A DNA stretch of 64,000 nucleotides, from the NCBI GenBank assembly GCA_027257055.1, contig JAPVLO010000133.1, positions 5,208,001 to 5,272,000 on the forward strand. Direction: 5' to 3'. Positions within the stretch are counted from its first letter, which is position 1. The number at the start of each line of letters is the position of its first letter. The stretch is from Cephalopachus bancanus. Taxonomy: Eukaryota > Chordata > Mammalia > Primates > Tarsiidae. Below the pieces are notes generated by a model. It ran no database searches. It was given only the letters and a program-made list of their open reading frames with translations, and was not told where the DNA came from. Position numbers and translations under genes: made by a program. Of the stretch, positions 57,140 to 64,000 are shown in pieces.

Positions 57140-57425
57140 TTTTTTTTTTGAGTTGGAGTCTCACTCTGTCGCCCAGACTGGAGTGCAGTGGCCGCTCCCG
57201 GCCACTGCAGCCTCGACCTGCTGGGCTCCGGCGATCCTTCCGCCTCAGCCTTCCGGGTAGCCGGAATTACAGGCACGCGCTACCACGCCCGGCTTTTTTT
57301 TTTTGATTTATTGTAGAGATGAGGTCTCACTGCCCAGGCGGGTCTCGAACTCACGGGCTCAGGCAATCCACTCACCTCAGCCTCCCAAAGGCGCGGGATT
57401 ACAGGCTGAGCCACCGAGCCCGGCC
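57140..57425 (-). mobile_element. Alu, very intact, lineage-specific subfamily
   Basis: Inverted; long T run, 'gagttggagtctcactctg', 'gatttattgtagagatgagg' and end 'gagccaccgagcccggcc'. Perfect 13-bp direct repeat aaaatgtattttt at 57127-57139 and 57426-57438, placed at the very 3' end of the L1. Its consensus-like CpGs ('gcgcgggattacag', 'cacgcgctaccacg') suggest recent insertion. Confidence 0.97.
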
Positions 57426-57438
57426 AAAATGTATTTTT

Positions 57439-58734
57439 AAACTTCATACCTTTATAGGAAAAGGACAATGAGTATTCTTAGTCACAGAAATAAAGAGTGT
57501 TTTTCCCACGTAGAATTCCCAGGGCTGACTCTAATTTGAGAGTATCTGCTCCCTTCCAGCCCACTGCTGTCACTTTCCAACTGATTTATGTTTATTGCTG
57601 CTGATATTGTTTTAAGAGTTTCAATGAAATAATGTATTACAGTTCCTGGCACCCGCTGGTATCAAAAAATGTTAGGATTGTTGTCAATAAGGTTTCACCA
57701 GTGTTGAGGAAGTGCGGGCAGGATAAGGCACTGGCTACTTTTGAGTCACCCTTGGATGAACTCTTACGAGTTGAAGTTGATAACTAAAATAACCTAACAG
57801 GTTATCTGTGGCCTTGATCATGAACATCAGTAACAATTCTGATTTTTCTGATGCATGAGAGGTCCCAGTGGCAGTGGACAGGTGGTCTTGTTTTCACTTA
57901 AGAGCAAATAGTCACTCTCTCGACCACAAAAGGTGCATAACTACCTTTCAGTCATCTTTTTTCCCATGGTACTACTTTTTAGGACTTGGACAATTGAGAT
58001 ATTCCTTCAGGGTCTGGATTTTCGGAACTAAGTAGGGGGTTGCATATTTTGGGGTTGACACTGAATTTATATGCAGGACAGGACATTGGGAGTTAGAAGA
58101 GAAAGACAGTGACTACAACTTGTGTCTATTTCTAAGACTCCTATTCAGTCAGGATCATTCTGGGTGCTGCTACTTGGACAGACCTATGTAGAGGCAGGTC
58201 CTGTTTATTAAGCACCTTGTACCCGGTGTTGGACTGTAAAGAACCATTGGCAGTGGTCTCTCTGCTTTGAAGTGGAAATGCAGGATGTAGCCTGCCTAGA
58301 CTCCAGCACCAATGCTGGTAACCATGATAATGCCTTCCTTCCTCATACTCTTCCCAGGCTGTGGAATTCTCTCTGCTGAAATAATTCCTCCTTGTCTGCC
58401 CCTTTCCTCTGAAATGCCGCCTTCAATGTCCATCCTATCCATATCTTACCTGTATAAAAATGTCATGTAACTGGGTGGAGGCCCCACCCATAGTGAGAAT
58501 CGTGTGGATCTTAAAAGGCAGATAGACGAATAGAAGGACAAGGAGACACATGAGCTGCCAGACATATCTTGGAGCAAAGTGACCTAGGAGATGCAGCATT
58601 CACAATATGCTCTGATGAGTCAACAGGACAGTCATGGCAAGGAGCTCCTTTAAGATGTCAATGCCACCAACTTTAGGTAATCCCATTGAAAGATGCTGAA
58701 CTCTATGGAACCAATCTCCAGAGAAAGATACATT
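57439..58734. other. Single-copy sequence, no gene recognised
   Basis: Around 57600-57680 'gttcctggcacccgctggta' is a faint MIR/L2-like tail. No open frame of note. Confidence 0.4.
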
Positions 58735-58895
58735 GTAGTGGTTAAGAGAGTGGACTTTAACGCCTGAATGCCTGGGTTGAAATTCTATACTAATGTGTGA
58801 TCTTGCACAAGTTATTTATTTATTTTTTCTGTGTCTGTTTCTTAATCTATAAAATGAGCATGATAATTGTACCTACCTCATAGGATTGTTAAGGA
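58735..58895 (+). mobile_element. MIR SINE
   Basis: 'gtagtggttaagagagtgga', 'gcctgggttgaaattctata', 'gtgatcttgcacaagttatt', 'taatctataaaatgagcat' and 'acctacctcataggattgtt' give the plus MIR core in order; one of the best MIR matches in the window. Confidence 0.85.
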
Positions 58896-58919
58896 ACACA
58901 CACACACACATGTATATAT

Positions 58920-58999
<80 letters not shown>
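58896..58999 (+). repeat. Compound (CA)n-(TG)n-(TA)n microsatellite
   Basis: CA units at 58896-58910, a short tgtatatatacg bridge, about 24 TG units (58922-58969), then about 15 TA units to 58999. The CA and TG blocks are mutually complementary, and the TA block is self-complementary. It arose at the 3' end of the MIR. Confidence 0.96.
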
Positions 59000-59002
<3 letters not shown>

Positions 59003-59354
59003 TGGAGCACAGTCTGTGCTATTAGGTGTTTTCTCATATGAGAAGTAGGATGATGCTTTACACCCAATCATTCCTCTCTCTTGTCATGTAACTGTGGTCC
59101 CAGGTATCTGATACTCAATTGACACATACCTCTTGATGTCTCTTTAATAAAGCTTTTGGGTAACTTTGCACCCAATGTCCCTATTATCAGCCCATAACTC
59201 AAACATTTCAATTGCAGACTTAATCTGGGGTTGATTTTTAAATATCGGGTAATGATCCACTTCTCCATTCCCAAACCAAGAATAAAAGCCTGACTTCAAA
59301 CTGTCTTCACTATCTGGAGTATTTCTATCTGTGAAAAAAAGCCAAAAAATTAAT
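59000..59354. other. Single-copy spacer
   Basis: No gene or repeat recognised. A 118-codon minus frame (59144-59500) starts in the purine tract and is low-complexity (polypyrimidine-encoded) at its N-terminus. Confidence 0.4.
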
Positions 59355-59482
59355 AAAGTAAGAAAGGAGAGAAAGAAGAAGTCAAGCCAGAGAGGAAGAG
59401 GAAGAGAAGGAAGGAAAGGAGGAAGGGATGGTAGGAGGAAAGGAGGGAGGGAGAAAGAAAAGAAGAAAAAGAGAAAGAAAAT
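59355..59482 (+). repeat. Polypurine (GGA/GAA) tract
   Basis: About 125 bp almost purely A/G on the + strand, with blocks such as gaaggaaaggaggaaggga. KKERKKK-type + frames and the complementary LPPFLP minus frames are composition artefacts. Confidence 0.9.
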
Positions 59483-62400
59483 GGCATGTCCGGGTGGCAT
59501 AGTAGGGAGTCAAAGGAGAGGAGAGCTTAATGCCTGGCCGGGCTTCTGCAACAGTCTTTGATGTAAGATTCCCAAAATGAGAATTGTTTGTGAACGAGGC
59601 TCCCTATGTGTTTCCATGATGGTGCCCTCCTGGTTCGTGGAAGAGTCTGAGGGGGAAACAACCTCTCTCTGATGCAAGTTGTTTGTTTTTCTTTCTTGTA
59701 TTTCTACCAGGTTCTTACTCAAATCACAAACTTCCCTTCAATCTAATAAAAGAACTAGAGATTTTTAAAAATAAACCTGATTTCACAAATGTGAGGAACC
59801 ATCTGAATTTGCAGTTTGGAAATCTCAGAAGCATCAGAAAATGTATCCCAGGTGCTACACTCTTGTTGACATTCAGTTAAATTCAACACTGTGTACAGCC
59901 ACTCCAATGAAATTCCATTAATATTTGTTGCAAAGATGGTTGGTCACAGTATCAAAAGATAGTTACATTTCGAACAACGTCTTCACTAAATGGCTCTCAT
60001 TTCTGCTAGTGTTTATAAAAATATATAAGCAGCTAAAAGATGGAGAAAAGATGATGAAGAAATGGTTTCTTTTAAGACAACTGCAAGGCCAGACTTTACA
60101 CTTAATTTCTGTAGGACCGCACAAAGAGGCTTTCTCAGCTAACTCATGTCTCTGAATTGTAGCTTTACTCAATCATGTAAAAAAGAAACATCATTAATTA
60201 CACAAGTGAAGGGAAGCACTGAGAAAAGAACACGTCCTTTCATTAACTTACAAAAATACAATTAGTAATTATTAGTGATTTCCTGGAGAAAGTCCAGAGC
60301 TGAATTAAAAATATCACTAACCACAAAGATCTTCATTGGTCCTTTGGAGGAAAAAATATCTACTGTTAGGAGGCCCCTCTATTGTACTTACTTTTCAAGC
60401 TTTAAAGGACCAATTCATAAAGCAACCACCCAACATTGTGACGCTTTTTGTTTTCTTTTGCAACCTCTGGGGAATGTGAAGAACGTTTCTTTTTCTCAAT
60501 AAAATGTCCTGCAACATTTAGTCTAGAATGAAAATGGTTATTTCTTCCTTCAGAAGTCATAGATATTCTGCCACAAACGAGATTTCTTTTTATAGGCATA
60601 TTTTTCACTTTTGGCCTTTTCACGGGATTCTAGAGAGATGGAAACGAATCTGAAATATCTCAGAGCTCAAGGGCCAATCTTACACTACATGCCAAATCAT
60701 TCAGGATCTTGCCATCGAAATATGTTAAAATTGTTGCAAAAGAGGGTGGTTGATTTCAACTTCCTGGGTCACAGCTACCCAGAATCAAGGGGACAGACTC
60801 CGGGTACCCAGCGGACACTCACCTGCTGATATTTCAGGACTCGCCCTCCTTGCATCCAGGGTTGAGGAGACACGTGGTGCCAACCTTCCTCTGGCTGTGG
60901 GGAGGGAGGGAATCTTCCTGTCAGACATCTGGCTCTTTGAAGACAGGTGTGTTTTGACTGGGAAGAAGCAGGGTCAGCAGAGCTCCCAGCTGGCATCAGG
61001 AAGAAGGGAAGGAGCCCTGTCCAGGGAACACTTGGAGTGGGACCCTGGGGGATTCCCAGACTCACGTGCATCTGCTTGTGATTTACGCAACATTTCAACC
61101 TGTTTGATGACTGCGCTGCTTTTTGTCCATTGCCTCTCGAAAAAGCAAGGAACTTGGTATTGGGGGTCTGCTGAACAAACCGTAAAATATGGTTAAACCT
61201 TGATTTTTTTCAGAATGCTGATGGCCTGACTTGCTGTTTCTTGGGTTTTATCCTCAGTTCATATCCTGTTGTCAGCCAGCTTCCCTGGCCCAACTCTCCT
61301 CTCTGGGGTTAAAAACGTAACCAAAGTTTAGAATTTAAGGTTAAACCAGGAATTACCAGGAAGTTATAACTACTTTCCAAAAAACAAACAAACAAATGTG
61401 ATGGGCTATCCCCCGCTACCTCTTACCCATCCGCAGACCAAGCTCTGTGAAGAGGAGCTGCTTGGTTTTGCGTTCCACGGACGCGATTCCTATGAGAGCC
61501 CATCCGTGCTTTCAAGAAGGCTCTGTCCTGTAAATCTCTCCCTCAGTAACATGAAAGTTCCAGCTCCACTGCCCACGAAGCTGTGTGCTGTTATCATCCC
61601 CCTCCAGAAAGGAATGAGAAGCATGGGTTTCCATGGTCCTGAGGATGGGAGGCAGATGCGGGAAGGAAATGGAGCCCCATTCCAGTGCTGGTCTAAGATG
61701 GGGTATAGGAACAGAAGAGGGAAGGAGACCGGGGAGGATGGGGTGCCCAGAAGCCTGCGTGGGGTCAACTTGGTCTGAACCAAGAGATAAATACACAGGA
61801 GTTTTACACTGTCCACTGGTCCTATGTGCATTTGGGATTGGAGGCAGAAACATTTTCTTTCTGAAAAGGGACTGCACTGTCAGACATCTCTAGACATTGG
61901 GGGGCATGGATGTAGGTATAGATGTGTTTTCAGCCTGGTATTCAAATGAAAAGATTCAGTATGATCTGTTTTACTTGCCTCTGTCATAAGGGAATTTCAT
62001 AATTAAAAGTCAAATCAGTGCCAAGACACATTATACGTGGATGAAACAAGATGGAACGGAGCATCACTCGGTCACAGATGGGATTCTACAGTCATGGATG
62101 AGAAGCCGGGTATTACCAGAAGCATCTCCCTGGTCTAGACAGGCTCTGACCAACTCTAGGAGAGAAGAGTCCCAGATTGTGTTAGAACAAAGGCCTTTCT
62201 GAAACTGCAAGTATTTTTTTTTTTTTAATTCTAGGGACCAAAATTAAAGCTTGGTTAGAGTCGTTTTGCAATTCTGAAAGAACTGATTGTTCTGAAGCCA
62301 CACCTTGGTTACTTCCTCAGCAATTACTACAATGAAAGATCATTGTCAGATGCGTGTTCGGCAGGAGGGCAGATTCTCAGACTGTAGTTTGCCTGGATTC

Positions 62401-63420
62401 CATGGGAAAGGGGGAAGGGGACCCATGTGCCGGGGCGGCATGATTTGCTTGACCTGGTCCCCTTGGGCTTGCCCTGCAGCATACAGGCCTCAGTGTTACT
62501 GTCAAGAGCTCTTCAGTTTCTGAAAAGGGAAGGTGGGTCGGGGACACATGCCCTTGCTTCCCACACACACTACACATACACACACACTCACAGATCTGCA
62601 AGTGCTTTAAGTGGGGAAACATGTTATTTGTATCATGTAGACGTGGCCAAAATGTTCTGAACCCATCAAAGACTTGTCAGAAGATGTAGCCCCCACCCAG
62701 AAGCATCTGTTCTTTGTAGTCCTCAGGAGAGATAACCGCATACAGGGTCCTTATGTCAGTCTGACGGGAATGCAAGTCTCTACTTGGAATGGCTACCTAT
62801 GTTGAGGAAAAGGAAGAGATATTACAAGAGGGAAGCGACCTTAAGGTTCCTATGTGGATCTGGCTGAAAACTGCTTGAAGAGGACATGTTTACTCGAGAC
62901 AATATGGGACTTCAAGTTCTACAAGGCCCTAACTGTGAATTGATTTTTAAAAACTTTTTTTAAAAGTTTGAAAACTGTTTCTTTATCTGTAAAACGGACA
63001 CATCAGTAACCATTTGACTACTTTCCATGAGGATGGAATTTAGACCACTATTCAAGTTTCCTGGAAGTAAAAACACTGGTATATAAGCTATCCAGTTGAA
63101 GTACAAAAAACTTGACTTGCCTGTGGCCAGTTATATCTCAGTAACAGATGGACATTGTTGCAAAGCCAAACTGACATTTCCCTCTGCTGCAATGGGCTAA
63201 AACCTTGACAATATACAATGTAGTTATAGGAAAGAAAACTTTATGCCTTAAGATAAATGAGCAAATGTAAGAAATTTCTCCAAACGGGGTTGTTTGTCTA
63301 ATACTAATATCTGAAATAGATAAAGACTGAAGCTCTTTTTCTGTGAGTTACTGACTCTGTAATAAAATGACTTTATCCCTGATTTTTACAAGTCTGATAG
63401 ATGATAAGCCTTATAGATAC
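59483..63420. other. Long single-copy interval, no gene recognised
   Basis: Frames of up to 148 codons (60750-61196 +) and 126 codons (61398-61778 +) overlap minus-strand frames of similar length and have no recognisable domains. A minus-strand 'cagcaggtgagtgtc' near 60815-60832 looks like a splice donor but lacks a supported exon. 'tatctgtaaaacggacacat' near 62985 is a MIR trace, and there is a T run at about 62215-62226. Undetermined: intronic, lncRNA or intergenic. Confidence 0.4.
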
Positions 63421-63769
63421 TCATGCAGAAATTATGAGCTGGTCCTTAAGAAGTGGCCCCAGTGGAGATAAGGGGGCCAGCCTCTGTGCCCCCTGCATTG
63501 ACCAGTAAGTCGTCCCAGGTGGGCTGCCCCAGGGAGAGGCACAGGCTGGCATAAGGCAGCTTCCTTGTGTGGAGGAAAACGCTTGAAGAGGGATCCGGCT
63601 GTGAGTCCTCAGTAGGCAATACTTGCGGCAGCTGGGTGGATGAATGTTTCAGTTCTGAGGGAGGGTCCAGGAGGCACATGTCAGCATCCACCACGAACAG
63701 TTTCCCAAAAGTCAGATTACTGATTAGCGTGTGAGTTACACGGGTTGGCAGATTATTTTCTTCAAAAGT
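63421..63769 (-). other. GC-richer open frame of unknown nature
   Basis: The minus frame 63446-63832 (128 codons) stays open through a locally GC-rich block and includes FGKLFVVDADMCLLDPPSE. I recognise no family. Its N-terminal codons lie in old L1 sequence, which argues against a native start. It could be an exon whose boundary is inside, a repeat internal region, or chance. Confidence 0.25.
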
Positions 63770-64000
63770 TACAATTCGCACTTCTATCAGCAATGTACGA
63801 GAATGCCTGTTTCCCTGAATCCTTGTCAGCACTGAGTATTATTGCTTTTAAATAAATTTAACAATGGTGTATCAAGGTTATTTTAAGTTGCATTTTCCTG
63901 ATTATTACTAAGGCTGAACATCTCTTGTTAGTGATATGCATCTCTACTTTGGTAATATTTGCATGTGTGCGTGTGCATGTCTGTGACTCATCTTTTTGTT
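63770..64000 (-). mobile_element. Old L1 fragment, runs off the window
   Basis: 'gcacttctatcagcaatgta', 'tgtttccctgaatccttgtc' and 'tgcattttcctgattattac' are inverted old L1 landmarks (…ccaccagcaatgtatgagagtgcc…). No intact frame. Confidence 0.6.

Noticed and set aside
59331..59561. Lysine/arginine-rich + frame resembling a nuclear protein
   Set aside because: It is encoded by the polypurine tract and has no flanking coding signal.
60815..60832. Splice-donor-like cagcaggtgagt on the minus strand
   Set aside because: No acceptor, no conserved frame and no second exon could be found to pair with it.
1..64000. CRISPR arrays, insertion sequences, operons or prophage features
   Set aside because: Repeats are eukaryotic SINEs, LINEs, LTRs and microsatellites. 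There are no spaced identical direct repeats and no prokaryotic gene organisation.

Overview
The window is nuclear DNA from a primate. Dimeric 7SL-derived Alu elements, L1, MIR, L2, MLT1 and MST LTRs, MER2 and MER5-type transposons are all present, there are no bacterial-style gene blocks, and no ORF exceeds about 210 codons. The younger Alus are not anthropoid AluS or AluY. They share a right-arm end that reads 'gagttggagtctcactctg' on the + strand when inverted, a '-gatttattgtagagatgag-' linker and a '-gagccaccgagcccggc' 5' end. They also lack the diagnostic Malagasy-lemur AluL bases and the tRNA-headed lorisiform type. A tarsier is my best guess; the inference is moderate, and another non-anthropoid primate is possible.

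I find no convincing protein-coding gene, exon series, CpG island, tRNA, rRNA, snRNA or CRISPR array. The window is best read as intergenic or intronic DNA built up from nested repeats. Layout: 0-5 kb mostly single-copy with a MER5 relic; 5-7 kb an MLT1 LTR and an L2 split by a young Alu; 8-9.5 kb a MIR and two Alus; 10.5-19.5 kb a dense stack (old minus-strand L1/HAL1, a MER2-like transposon, two lineage-specific L1 3' ends on the minus strand, one hit by an Alu, a split MLT1, and an MST LTR hit by a plus-strand L1); 20.8-24.3 kb an Alu, a dead mariner transposase and an Alu inserted in the tail of another Alu; 24-34 kb mostly single-copy with an MLT1 and an L2; 34-40 kb old LINE pieces, an Alu, a 170-bp flanked insertion and an L1 3' end; 40-47 kb the longest largely repeat-free stretch; 47-59 kb Alus, MLT1, an older L1 and strong GT microsatellites; 59-63.4 kb mostly single-copy; the last 600 bp a GC-richer open frame running into an old L1.

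The most interesting structures are mutational scars rather than genes. (1) A perfect 49-bp inverted copy of 27680-27728 lies at 28626-28674, inside an MLT1 LTR, and looks like a local templated (template-switch) insertion. (2) A 170-bp block is flanked by a perfect 20-bp direct repeat at 38595 and 38785. Its A-rich end is on the unexpected side, and a diverged relative lies at about 39.95-40.1 kb. (3) A 283-bp A-tailed, non-Alu insert is flanked by a perfect 13-bp direct repeat inside an MLT1 near 17.7-18.0 kb. All family names come from memory of consensus sequences; no search was run.
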